Part shown: in pieces, positions 15,974 through 23,358 of the stretch
How positions within the stretch are numbered: position 1 is the stretch's first letter
How the letters are laid out: every line of letters begins with the position of its first letter
Assembly (NCBI GenBank): GCA_937888635.1
Contig: CALARG010000042.1
Location: forward strand, 1 to 40,631
Direction: 5' to 3'
DNA length: 40,631 nt
Origin: an uncultured Alphaproteobacteria bacterium
Lineage (GTDB): Bacteria; Pseudomonadota; Alphaproteobacteria; Rs-D84
Made by a program: the position numbers and the translations under genes
The notes under the pieces: generated by a model
Databases searched by the model: none
Told to the model about the DNA's origin: nothing
The model's input: only the letters and a program-made list of their open reading frames with translations

Positions 15974-16202
15974 AAATCCAGACTTTATCCGGCGCGTGGC
16001 GATTGCAATGGTGCGCGCATATCAATGCGCAATTTCCCCAATAATCGGGGGCAGGGCGGCGTGCCGATTTGTCCCAACATGCAGCGAATATACACGCATT
16101 GCAATTGAAAAGCATGGTGTGCTGCGTGGTGTTTGGTTGGGGGTAAAACGCATATCACGATGCAGACCAGGTGGCGGGTGCGGATACGACCCTGTGCCTT
16201 GA
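15966..16202 (+). CDS. yidD: membrane protein insertion efficiency factor YidD
   Basis: YidD is a small membrane-associated protein that aids insertion of proteins through YidC. The 78-residue product carries the diagnostic cysteine pattern: RAYQCAISPIIGGRAACRFVPTCSEY (about 18-43, in family order), then LGVKRISRCRPGGGCGYDPVP (about 58-78). The length is typical. It overlaps rnpA by 8 nt, as in many bacteria. The -35 box of the accB promoter overlaps its TGA stop. Confidence 0.95.
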   Translation: MNKNPDFIRRVAIAMVRAYQCAISPIIGGRAACRFVPTCSEYTRIAIEKHGVLRGVWLGVKRISRCRPGGGCGYDPVP

Positions 16203-16226
16203 CAATGCGCCATAATGTGGTACAAT
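16199..16226 (+). promoter_or_regulatory. promoter of accB-accC
   Basis: TTGACA (16199-16204), a 16-nt spacer and TACAAT (16221-16226). AAAGGA precedes the accB ATG by 6-8 nt, so this gene has a normal leader. Confidence 0.75.
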
Positions 16227-16268
16227 TTTATCTATGCGAGACGATTAATTATACATAAAGGATAAAAA

Positions 16269-16706
16269 ATGTCATTTCGTGCAACCGTAGAATCTATGTC
16301 TAAAATCATGGATGATATGGGAATTACAGAATTGAATTTGGAACGTCAATTCTTGTTTGGTTTATATCGCAAACATATTCATTTATCAAAACAAAAGGCC
16401 GTGGCAGTGGCCGGTACAGCAACAGCAGAGGTCAAAGCAACACCAGGCGAAGCACCAGCCAAGGCAGTAAATTCAAATGCGCTGAAATCACCAATGGTTG
16501 GGGTTGTATATCTGGCACCAGAACCAGGGGCAGATGCGTTTGTGTCTGTTGGAAAATCTGTCAAGGCCGGCGATACAGTCGCATTGGTTGAAGCGATGAA
16601 AACATTTAACCCAATTAAATCTGACAAAGATGGCGTCGTCAAAGAAATCTTGGTCACGGATGGGGCGGCGGTTGAATTTGACCAACCACTGATTGTAATT
16701 GAATAA
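16269..16706 (+). CDS. accB: biotin carboxyl carrier protein of acetyl-CoA carboxylase
   Basis: AccB carries the biotin that shuttles carboxyl groups in acetyl-CoA carboxylase, the first step of fatty-acid synthesis. The 145-residue product has an N-terminal helix region (about 1-40), an Ala/Lys-rich linker and a C-terminal biotinyl domain. The biotinylated lysine is in VEAMKTFNPI (Lys about 113). KSPMVGVVYLAPEPG (about 74-88) is the other conserved part of this domain. It is followed at 14 nt by accC, the usual pair; accA and accD are elsewhere. Confidence 0.94.
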   Translation: MSFRATVESMSKIMDDMGITELNLERQFLFGLYRKHIHLSKQKAVAVAGTATAEVKATPGEAPAKAVNSNALKSPMVGVVYLAPEPGADAFVSVGKSVKAGDTVALVEAMKTFNPIKSDKDGVVKEILVTDGAAVEFDQPLIVIE

Positions 16707-16720
16707 TTAAAAAAATTAAT

Positions 16721-18067
16721 ATGCCACAGATAAAAAAAGTCTTGATTGCAAATCGCGGGGAAATTGCCCTGCGTATTATTCGCGCATGTCGCGATATGGG
16801 AATTCGTACGGTTGCGGTTTATTCAACCGCAGATCGTGACGCAATGCATGTACAATTGGCGGACGAGTCTGTATGTATCGGCCCGGCACCAGCGCGCGAA
16901 TCTTATTTGAATGAATCTGCAATTATAACGGCGGCATTGCTGGCGAATGCAGATGCAATTCATCCGGGTTATGGATTCTTGTCAGAACGCGCAGACTTTG
17001 CACGCAAGGTTGAACAGCATGGTATGATTTGGGTTGGACCGTCGGCCGACATGATTGAAAAAATGGGCGACAAGGTTAATGCAAAACGCACTGCAATTGA
17101 ATGTGGACTGCCGGTTGTGCCGGGGTCTGATGGCGCGATTGACAGTTTGGAACACGCAATCAGCGTGGCAGAAAAAATTGGCTATCCGGTTATGTTAAAG
17201 GCCGCCGCAGGTGGTGGTGGGCGTGGTATGCGACCGGTTATGGATGCGACTGAGATGGCTGAGGCATACAGTCTGACCAAGAACGAGGCAAAATCCGCGT
17301 TTGGTGATGACACACTGTATATGGAAAAATTACTGACCCATCCACGGCATATTGAATTTCAGGTGTTGGGGGACAAACACGGTAATGTTGTTATCTTTGG
17401 CGAACGCGATTGTTCGCTGCAAAGACGCAATCAAAAAGTGATGGAAGAATGCCCCGCCGCAATCTTAACCCAAAAACAGCGCGACGATATGATAGAAATC
17501 TGTAAATCTGCCGCGAAAAAAATGGGTTATACAAATGCGGGTACATTTGAATTTATGTTTGAAGATGGAAAATTCTATTTCTTGGAAATGAATACGCGTC
17601 TGCAGGTGGAACACCCGGTGACCGAAATGGTTTATGGCGTGGATTTGGTACGCGAACAAATTCGCGTGGCAGGTGGCGAAAAGTTGGGATACAACCAATC
17701 AAATGTTATTCCAAATGGACATGCGATTGAATTTCGTATCAATGCCGAAGACCCAGAAACATTTGTTCCAAACCCAGGCAAAATTACACTGTATGCACCA
17801 TCAGGTGGCATGGGGGTACGCGTAGACAGTGCGGTTTATACCGGATACACAATTCCGCCAACATACGATTCTATGATTGCAAAACTAATCGTTCATGCAC
17901 AAAACAGACCGGCATGTATTATGCGTGCACAACGCGCATTGGACGAATTTGTTATAGAAGGGGTTAGGACAACAATCCCATTGCAAAGAAAACTGTTAAA
18001 CAATAAAGATGTGAAACAGTTAAACTTTGATAATAAATGGTTGGAAAAATATCTGAAAAAAGATTAA
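16721..18067 (+). CDS. accC: biotin carboxylase subunit of acetyl-CoA carboxylase
   Basis: AccC carboxylates the biotin of AccB using ATP and bicarbonate. The 448-residue product is full length. It starts KVLIANRGEIALRIIRACRDMG. Signature segments are HPGYGFLSERADFA (about 80-93), the glycine-rich ATP loop KAAAGGGGRGMR (about 158-169), FGERDCSLQRRNQKVMEE (about 226-243, with the catalytic Arg-Asn-Gln region) and EFMFEDGKFYFLEMNTRLQVEHPVTE (about 275-300). It forms an operon with accB and ends at a CCGG-type terminator. Confidence 0.96.
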   Translation: MPQIKKVLIANRGEIALRIIRACRDMGIRTVAVYSTADRDAMHVQLADESVCIGPAPARESYLNESAIITAALLANADAIHPGYGFLSERADFARKVEQHGMIWVGPSADMIEKMGDKVNAKRTAIECGLPVVPGSDGAIDSLEHAISVAEKIGYPVMLKAAAGGGGRGMRPVMDATEMAEAYSLTKNEAKSAFGDDTLYMEKLLTHPRHIEFQVLGDKHGNVVIFGERDCSLQRRNQKVMEECPAAILTQKQRDDMIEICKSAAKKMGYTNAGTFEFMFEDGKFYFLEMNTRLQVEHPVTEMVYGVDLVREQIRVAGGEKLGYNQSNVIPNGHAIEFRINAEDPETFVPNPGKITLYAPSGGMGVRVDSAVYTGYTIPPTYDSMIAKLIVHAQNRPACIMRAQRALDEFVIEGVRTTIPLQRKLLNNKDVKQLNFDNKWLEKYLKKD

Positions 18068-18070
18068 AGA

Positions 18071-18097
18071 AAAAGCCGGTAAATGCCGGCTTTTTTT
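18071..18097. terminator. bidirectional terminator between accC and the second leader-module ORF
   Basis: AAAAGCCGG taaat GCCGGCTTTTTTT. The stop of the minus-strand 62-aa ORF (18096-18098) lies in its T run. Confidence 0.8.
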
Positions 18098-18284
18098 ATA
18101 ATAAAGATTCCAGGGGATATTCGGCCAGGGATACAAACATTATTAATTGAAAAACTGTTGGATAATATTGATGCACAACCAAGCGGCTATATTCAGGTTC
18201 GCTGATTCCCATGGCATTACAAACATCAAGAACAGATAAATTTCGCATCAGACGAACAGATTCTATTTCGCGCCCCAATGTCAT
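18096..18284 (-). CDS. 62-aa Xre/Cro-like protein downstream of leader RNA copy 2
   Basis: The 62-residue product reads like a single Cro/CI-type helix-turn-helix domain. It has LGREIESVRLMRN (helix 1), VLDVCNAMGISEPEYSRL (helices 2-3 with the turn) and the late FVSLAEYPLESLL, matching the family's closing helix and LxxLL end. The usual Gln of the recognition region and the ExG turn are lost, so DNA binding is uncertain. It is homologous to the 61-aa ORF of copy 3: shared residues include G, IE, R, N, V, CN, I, E-EY, Q and FV in order. A GGGGG ribosome-binding site precedes the ATG. Expression would depend on readthrough of the leader terminator. Confidence 0.65.
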   Translation of the reverse strand: MTLGREIESVRLMRNLSVLDVCNAMGISEPEYSRLVVHQYYPTVFQLIMFVSLAEYPLESLL

Positions 18285-18305
18285 TTTTAGCCCCCATTTT
18301 TTCTA

Positions 18306-18478
18306 AAACAAAAAACCACACCATAATGGGGTGGTTGGAGGTTAGAACTTTGCACGATAGCATGCTCAGCGGCTATTCAATATATTTACCGCCCTCCAAC
18401 CACGGGTTGGAGCAATTAACGTCTGCGCAGACGGCTATCGCGAGAGTTCTAATCTCGCATAACGGGTTCCCCATTACA
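18306..18478 (-). ncRNA. structured leader RNA with attenuator-like terminator, copy 2
   Basis: A strong promoter (18485-18514) starts this minus-strand RNA. In order of transcription: hairpin GCGAG/CTCGC (18440-18458) with loop ATTAGAACT; helix strand CGATAGC (18434-18440); GTCT-gcgc-AGAC (18421-18432); switch hairpin CTCCAACC/GGTTGGAG (18394-18412); hairpin GCGG/CCGC; GCTATCG (18355-18361), pairing with CGATAGC; AGTTCTAA (18342-18349), pairing with the first hairpin's loop as a pseudoknot; then CCTCCAACC (18333-18341). This last copy can capture GGTTGGAGG of the switch hairpin, with 9 bp against 8, and overlaps the 5' arm of terminator ACCAC-GTGGT (18315-18335) before TTTTTTGTTTT. ATG of the 62-aa ORF follows at 18284. 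Confidence 0.75.
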
Positions 18479-18484
18479 ATCGGT

Positions 18485-18514
18485 ATTATATCCCACAACA
18501 AATATCATTTGCAA
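18485..18514 (-). promoter_or_regulatory. promoter of leader RNA copy 2
   Basis: Minus strand: TTGCAA (18509-18514), an 18-nt spacer and TATAAT (18485-18490). The -35 is a palindrome shared with the tRNA-Val promoter. Confidence 0.7.
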
Positions 18515-18536
18515 TTATAATTTTCTTTGTTATAAT
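18509..18536 (+). promoter_or_regulatory. promoter of tRNA-Val (GAC)
   Basis: TTGCAA (18509-18514), a 16-nt spacer and TATAAT (18531-18536), 22 nt before the tRNA. The same six bases serve as -35 for the divergent leader RNA, so the two promoters probably compete for polymerase. Confidence 0.7.
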
Positions 18537-18558
18537 GTGCGCAGTTTTGAATAGTTTT

Positions 18559-18635
18559 GGGTGGTTAGCTCAGTTGGTTAGAGCGTTACGTTGACATCGT
18601 AAAGGTCGTTGGTTCGAGTCCAATACCACCCACCA
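18559..18635 (+). tRNA. tRNA-Val (anticodon GAC)
   Basis: The cloverleaf is complete: acceptor GGGTGGT/ACCACCC, D arm with AGCTCAGTTGGTTAGAGC, anticodon arm TTACG TTGACAT CGTAA with anticodon GAC, T loop TTCGAGT, discriminator A and encoded CCA. It stands divergently next to leader RNA copy 2. Confidence 0.97.
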
Positions 18636-18644
18636 GAAATAATA

Positions 18645-18673
18645 AAAACGCCGGCAAATGCCGGTGTTTTTTA
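18645..18673 (+). terminator. terminator after tRNA-Val, also ending the Panacea-like gene
   Basis: AACGCCGGC aaat GCCGGTGTT is followed by TTTT. On the minus strand it closes the gene ending at 18671. Confidence 0.75.
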
Positions 18674-19180
18674 TTTCAACTTTTTGCGATTGCGCATAAA
18701 CGCCCGCAATTCGTGTGCAAATTCGCGTTCGGTCATATCCAGGGTCCAAATCTTGGGCTTGCGCAGGCAGGTTGGCAAATCATACATAATAAAATTGCAC
18801 AAATCTGTTGCACGATGTGCAGAATAACAATTGCGAACGGTTTCAAATGCCTGTTCCAGATGAATCTTTTCACGCGCGCCAAATTGGGTTTGCGCAAAGG
18901 TTGGAATCCGACCAGACAATATTATATTTTTTATCGTTTCATAGTTGTCGGAACTTATTGCCTCGGCCGGGCCACGTTCATAATTTACAAACTGCATATT
19001 TGCCATTGGGGATTTCGGCGGGAATGATAACCCCGGCTGCAAGGACGCGTATTCCAACCACAGCAGATACATCAAACGCCCCAACTTTACAACCGGGACA
19101 TTTTTGATGCCTTGGTGCTTGGTAATCTCGTTCACCAGGTAGATTATCGTGTTCTTGTCTAAATCTTGTTTAGGTTGCAT
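18671..19180 (-). CDS. Panacea/DUF4065-like (SocA-type) protein
   Basis: The 169-residue protein resembles the Panacea domain (formerly DUF4065), found in SocA-type antitoxins and phage proteins. I see an N-terminal helix IIYLVNEITKHQG (about 11-23), the KLGRLMYLLWLEYA segment (about 32-45) matching the family's KLQKLLYxxxxxx core, and FVNYERGPAEAI (about 64-75) matching the family's GP-containing strand. The C-terminal part (about 110-169) is basic and unrecognised. No toxin gene is adjacent, as it lies between tRNA-Val and the divergent metG. It may act as an orphan chaperone-like antitoxin or have drifted to another role. Confidence 0.5.
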   Translation of the reverse strand: MQPKQDLDKNTIIYLVNEITKHQGIKNVPVVKLGRLMYLLWLEYASLQPGLSFPPKSPMANMQFVNYERGPAEAISSDNYETIKNIILSGRIPTFAQTQFGAREKIHLEQAFETVRNCYSAHRATDLCNFIMYDLPTCLRKPKIWTLDMTEREFAHELRAFMRNRKKLK

Positions 19181-19250
19181 GTTTAATCCTGTGTTTTGTA
19201 TGTGTACAAATCTACTATAATCTTTTGAATTTTCAAGTTTTTTATTAATA

Positions 19251-19278
19251 TTGATTTATTCTAAATTTGATTTATAAT
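19251..19278 (+). promoter_or_regulatory. promoter of metG
   Basis: TTGATT (19251-19256), a 16-nt spacer and TATAAT (19273-19278). AAAGGG precedes the ATG at 19305. Confidence 0.65.
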
Positions 19279-19304
19279 TCCCAGGTTAAATAAAAGGGCA
19301 TAAT

Positions 19305-21299
19305 ATGACGAAGAAATATTTGATTACATCTGCACTGCCGTATGTTAATGGTGAATTGCATCTGGGGCACTTAATCGGGTGCTATTTACCCAGTGATGTT
19401 TATGCGCGTTTCTGTCGCGCAATGGGACGCGATGTCTTGTATGTTTGTGGCGCAGATGAACACGGAACGACTGCCGTTGTTGGTGCCGCCAAAGAAAATT
19501 TGCCAATTATTGATTATAATAATAAATATTATGAAAAACATTTGCGCGCAATGCATGATTTTAATTTGTCTTTTGATTTGTATGGGCGCACACACACCGA
19601 AAAACAAGAAAAGTTAATACACGAACTGTTTTCACGATTGGATGAACAAGGACTGATTGAAGAACGCGAGACTATTCAGCCTTTCTCGGTTGATGATAAT
19701 ATGTTCTTGGCCGACAGACAATTGGTTGGTACATGCCCAAAATGCGGGTTTGATGGCGCACGCGGCGACCAGTGTGATAAATGCAGCGCAACATACGAAG
19801 CAACAGAATTGCTTAATCCACGCAGCACAATTTCGGGCAGTGACAGAATTGAAATGCGCCCAACCAAAAATTTATTCTTTTTGGCATCAAAAATGGAAAA
19901 TATATGGCGCGAATGGTTGGCAGAACATGCGCCAAAGTGGTCCAAGACCGCATCCGCAATCGCACGCGGTTGGGCAAACGAAGGATTACGCGACACATCA
20001 ATTACACGCGATTTATCATGGGGAATACCGGTAAACAAACCAGGATACGAAAACAAGGTTTTCTATGTTTGGTTTGATGCACCATGGGGATATGTTTCAA
20101 TTTCACATGCCGCAAATGAAAACTGGGCACAATGGTGGCATGGCGGTGATAATGTACACTATGCACAATTTATGGGCAAAGATAATGTGAAATTCCACGC
20201 TGTATTTTTCCCAGAACAACAGTTGGCAATGAATGATAATTGGAAGACTGTTGATATGTTAAAGGCGATGAACTTTTTGAACTTTGAAGGTGGTAAATTT
20301 TCAAAATCACAAAAGCGTGGAATATTCTTGGACAGTGCGATTGAAGAAGCACCGGCGGATGCGTGGCGTTATGCGCTGCTGGCATCGGCACCAGAAACAG
20401 ATGACACAGATTTCACAATTGCGCGATTTGCAGATATTGTTAACAAAGACCTGAATGGTATGTTGGGAAACTTTGTTAGTCGCGTATGCAAACTGACCGC
20501 GAAAAACTTTGGGACAAATGTTCCGGCGGCTGGCAAATGGGACACAGAACTGGAATCACAGATTAATGAAAAGTTATCTGAACTGACATCTGCGTTGGAT
20601 GCGTGCGAATTTCGCAATGCGATTGCGGCGTTGCGCGGGCTGTATGCGATTGGGAATGAATATATGACAAAAATGGAACCGTGGGCGTTGGTTAAAAATG
20701 GTGATATGGCAGGTGCAGGGGATGCGCTGAATAAATGTTTTCAGTTAATTGACCTGTATGCGCGTGTATCTGCGCCATTTATCCCGGGGACAGCCGAAAA
20801 AATGCAGAATGTTTTTGTGACGCAAAATGACCTGAGTTGGCCTGAAAAATTCGTGGCACGCATTGCAGATGGCGCAGAATTTGTCGTGCCAGAAAATCTG
20901 TTTAACAGAATTGACGATGAAACGGTTGCAAAATTAACAGAAAAATACACACCAAAGGTAGAAGACAATTCGCCCAAACTGGTTGTTGCAGAAATCGTAG
21001 CGGTCAAAGATCATCCATCGCGCGACGATTTGCATATCTTATCCGTTAACGCAGGTAGCGCGCCCGTTCAGGTTGTGTGCGGCGCACCGAATGTTCGCGT
21101 TGGGTTGCGCGGTGTTCTGGCACCGGTTGGGTGCAGGTTGCCTGGTGCGAAAAAACCGATGGCACAACGCACCGTTGCAGGGGTTGAATCTTTTGGTATG
21201 ATGTGCAGCGCAGCCGAAGTCGGGCAGGGCGACAACGCTAATGAAATCATTGAATTGGGTGCAGATGCGGCCATTGGCGCGGAATATAAATCAAACTGA
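19305..21299 (+). CDS. metG: methionyl-tRNA synthetase with C-terminal tRNA-binding domain
   Basis: MetG charges tRNA-Met. The 664-residue product has HLGH (about 20-23) in place of HIGH and KFSKS (about 330-334), the two class I motifs. Its zinc insert has two knuckles, CPKC and CDKC (about 145-160), as in E. coli MetG. The C-terminal 105 residues (about 560-664) form an OB-fold tRNA-binding domain. It reads HPSRDDLHILSVNAG, VCGAPNVR and GVESFGMMCSAAE, much closer to the B1 domain of PheT than to the usual MetG/Trbp111 domain, so domain exchange is likely. It has its own promoter and is divergent from the Panacea-like gene. Confidence 0.93.
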   Translation: MTKKYLITSALPYVNGELHLGHLIGCYLPSDVYARFCRAMGRDVLYVCGADEHGTTAVVGAAKENLPIIDYNNKYYEKHLRAMHDFNLSFDLYGRTHTEKQEKLIHELFSRLDEQGLIEERETIQPFSVDDNMFLADRQLVGTCPKCGFDGARGDQCDKCSATYEATELLNPRSTISGSDRIEMRPTKNLFFLASKMENIWREWLAEHAPKWSKTASAIARGWANEGLRDTSITRDLSWGIPVNKPGYENKVFYVWFDAPWGYVSISHAANENWAQWWHGGDNVHYAQFMGKDNVKFHAVFFPEQQLAMNDNWKTVDMLKAMNFLNFEGGKFSKSQKRGIFLDSAIEEAPADAWRYALLASAPETDDTDFTIARFADIVNKDLNGMLGNFVSRVCKLTAKNFGTNVPAAGKWDTELESQINEKLSELTSALDACEFRNAIAALRGLYAIGNEYMTKMEPWALVKNGDMAGAGDALNKCFQLIDLYARVSAPFIPGTAEKMQNVFVTQNDLSWPEKFVARIADGAEFVVPENLFNRIDDETVAKLTEKYTPKVEDNSPKLVVAEIVAVKDHPSRDDLHILSVNAGSAPVQVVCGAPNVRVGLRGVLAPVGCRLPGAKKPMAQRTVAGVESFGMMCSAAEVGQGDNANEIIELGADAAIGAEYKSN

Positions 21300-21308
21300 T
21301 GTTTTTGG

Positions 21309-21336
21309 TTGCGGGGATAAAATCTTGTGCTATGAT
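21309..21336 (+). promoter_or_regulatory. promoter of the unknown gene-queH pair
   Basis: TTGCGG (21309-21314), a 16-nt spacer and TATGAT (21331-21336). AAGGA precedes the ATG at 21368. Confidence 0.6.
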
Positions 21337-21367
21337 AAGGCGCCAAAAAATATAAAGGATTGTGATA

Positions 21368-21916
21368 ATGTTAGATAGACTAAATACAGACAGATTTGAT
21401 AAAAAGAAAACATGCAAAGTACGTCTGAACGGGGATAAATCACAAATAAACGCGACTATTTCATGCGCAGAAGATTTACAAAAACTGTTGCGGGCTTTTC
21501 GTCATATTAACATTTATTCTATGCAAATTGTGATTGCGGACGAAACATATAATGTACGAACAGGATTTACCACACAGACAAACAACAAGATTACAGGCGA
21601 TTTTTCAGTAGCAGATAAAATCACAACGCCACGCGAAATCGCACAAGAAAATCCAAATGCAGAATTGTCTCCGATCGTCGTGTCAGAACAAGGGGCTGTG
21701 ACACCTGCAATCAAAACACATTCATCAACACATGATGTTATTGCGCTGAATAAATGGAGTGGCGCAAGAAAAATTACCATCAAGGAAATACAGGGATGGA
21801 AAGCATTAAACAAAGACAAGGATATTGTTATCAACCACGATTTACAGCAAATTTTCCCGGTAAACACTGGCAAAATGCCAACAGCCTTGGTTGAATTATT
21901 ACAGCATGTCAGATAA
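21368..21916 (+). CDS. unknown 182-aa protein upstream of queH
   Basis: I do not recognise this protein. The first half is basic and mixed alpha/beta (for example MLDRLNTDRFDKKKTCKVRL and a region with LQKLLRAFRHINIYSMQIVI). The second half holds a short low-similarity segment and ends in a helix VELLQHVR. No signal peptide, membrane segment or cysteine cluster is seen, so it is probably cytoplasmic. I chose ATG 21368 because AAGGA lies 8 nt before it; a GTG two codons earlier is poorly spaced. Its last codons overlap the queH start by 11 nt, which suggests translational coupling but does not show a role in queuosine synthesis. Confidence 0.7.
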   Translation: MLDRLNTDRFDKKKTCKVRLNGDKSQINATISCAEDLQKLLRAFRHINIYSMQIVIADETYNVRTGFTTQTNNKITGDFSVADKITTPREIAQENPNAELSPIVVSEQGAVTPAIKTHSSTHDVIALNKWSGARKITIKEIQGWKALNKDKDIVINHDLQQIFPVNTGKMPTALVELLQHVR

Positions 21917-22451
21917 AAATTTACGCGTTGTATTATTGTCTTGTTGCGCCCCATGTTCTGCGGGCGCAATTCGTCAATTAGCAAACAATGCAATTGATGG
22001 CGTAGAAGATTTTATTGTTCTGTTCTATAACCCAAATATTTTTCCAGAATCTGAATATACTAAACGCATGCATGAACAAATTAAATACTGCGAAAGTCTT
22101 GGTGTGAAATATGCGGTTCTGGAATATGACCACGACGCATGGCGTGATGCAGTGCGCGGTTTTGAAAGTGCGCCTGAACGCGGGGCGCGTTGTTCGTTAT
22201 GCTTTGAATACAGATTTCGTCGCGCAGTAAAATTTGCACGCGAAAATGGATACAACGCAATTGCAAGTGTATTGGGCGTATCACGCCATAAAGACCAGAG
22301 TCAGGTTGATAATGCAGGGCAGGGCGCATGCACAGATATTTTATACATGCCAATCAAATGGGATGAAAATTTACGCGTGCAAATAAATCGTGAATCTGAT
22401 TTTTATCGCCAAAATTATTGCGGTTGCGAATTTAGTATTCGTAAAGTATAA
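21906..22451 (+). CDS. queH: epoxyqueuosine reductase QueH
   Basis: QueH (DUF208) makes the last step of queuosine synthesis in tRNA and is the cobalamin-independent alternative to QueG. The 181-residue product has the metal and cluster cysteine motif LLSCCAPCSAGAI (about 11-23). YNPNIFPESEYTKR (about 42-55), CSLCFEYR (about 96-103), and YCGCEFS (about 171-177) supply the remaining conserved cysteines. The start at 21906 (MSDKNLRVVLL) lies inside the end of the preceding gene. Other queuosine genes are not in the window, so the precursor may be made elsewhere or salvaged. Confidence 0.92.
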   Translation: MSDKNLRVVLLSCCAPCSAGAIRQLANNAIDGVEDFIVLFYNPNIFPESEYTKRMHEQIKYCESLGVKYAVLEYDHDAWRDAVRGFESAPERGARCSLCFEYRFRRAVKFARENGYNAIASVLGVSRHKDQSQVDNAGQGACTDILYMPIKWDENLRVQINRESDFYRQNYCGCEFSIRKV

Positions 22452-22480
22452 TGCCATTATAATTTAACAAAAGGCAAAAT

Positions 22481-23356
22481 ATGTCATCGGTATTTGTATT
22501 CCCAGGTCAGGGCGCACAAAGCGTTGGTATGGGACGCGAATTGTATGAAAACAACGCAGCGGCGCGCGCGGTATTTGATGAAGTAGACGCGGCATTGGGC
22601 GAAAAATTATCAGATATTATTTTTAATGGCCCAGCCGAAGAATTAACACTGACCGCAAATGTTCAGCCGGCAATTATGGCAACATCAATTGCTATGCTGC
22701 GTGCAAGTGGCGCAAAGGTGCCAGAATATGTCGCTGGGCATTCGCTGGGTGAATATACCGCCCTGTGTGCGGCGGGTGCGTTGTCTGTTGGGGATGCAGC
22801 AAAATTACTGCGTGCACGCGGAAACGCAATGCAAAGCGCGGTGCCGGTTGGGGCAGGGCTGACGGCGGTTATATTGGGACTGAGTATAGATGCAGTGCGT
22901 GAAATTTGTGCCGAGACGGACTGTGATGTTGCAAACGACAATTCGCCAGGTCAGGTTGTGATTTCTGGACTGAAAGAAGTGGTAGAAAAAACATTAGAAG
23001 TTGCCAAGGCCCGTGGTGCAAAGCGTGCAATGCCGTTGGCATTATCGGTACCGGTTCATTGTCGTGCACAGCAGCCTGCGGTGGATGCAATGCGCGTGGC
23101 ATTGGATAATGTGAAATTTAATGTGCCGTCTGTACCACTGATTTCAAACAAAACATGCACACCATTGGCAGATGTTAATGAAATCAAAGATGCGTTGCTG
23201 TATCAGATAACACACGGTGTGCGTTGGCGCGAAAGTGTCTTGAATATGGCAGAAATTGGAATTACAGAAATGATAGAAGTTGGACCGGGCAGTGTGCTGA
23301 CAGGTCTGTGTTCACGCATTACAGATAAAATAACTGCAAAAAAGTTGGAGATATAA
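22481..23356 (+). CDS. fabD: malonyl-CoA:ACP transacylase FabD
   Basis: FabD loads malonyl groups on acyl carrier protein for fatty-acid elongation. The 291-residue product has FPGQGAQSVGMG (about 6-17), the nucleophile in GHSLGEYTAL (Ser about 88), and the VPVHCRAQQPA segment (about 190-200) with the catalytic His. MIEVGPGSVLTGL (about 266-278) is the conserved end motif. The length is close to the usual 300-310. It sits 2 nt upstream of fabG and probably forms an operon with fabG and mnmG. AAAAGG precedes its ATG. Confidence 0.94.
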   Translation: MSSVFVFPGQGAQSVGMGRELYENNAAARAVFDEVDAALGEKLSDIIFNGPAEELTLTANVQPAIMATSIAMLRASGAKVPEYVAGHSLGEYTALCAAGALSVGDAAKLLRARGNAMQSAVPVGAGLTAVILGLSIDAVREICAETDCDVANDNSPGQVVISGLKEVVEKTLEVAKARGAKRAMPLALSVPVHCRAQQPAVDAMRVALDNVKFNVPSVPLISNKTCTPLADVNEIKDALLYQITHGVRWRESVLNMAEIGITEMIEVGPGSVLTGLCSRITDKITAKKLEI

Positions 23357-23358
23357 TC

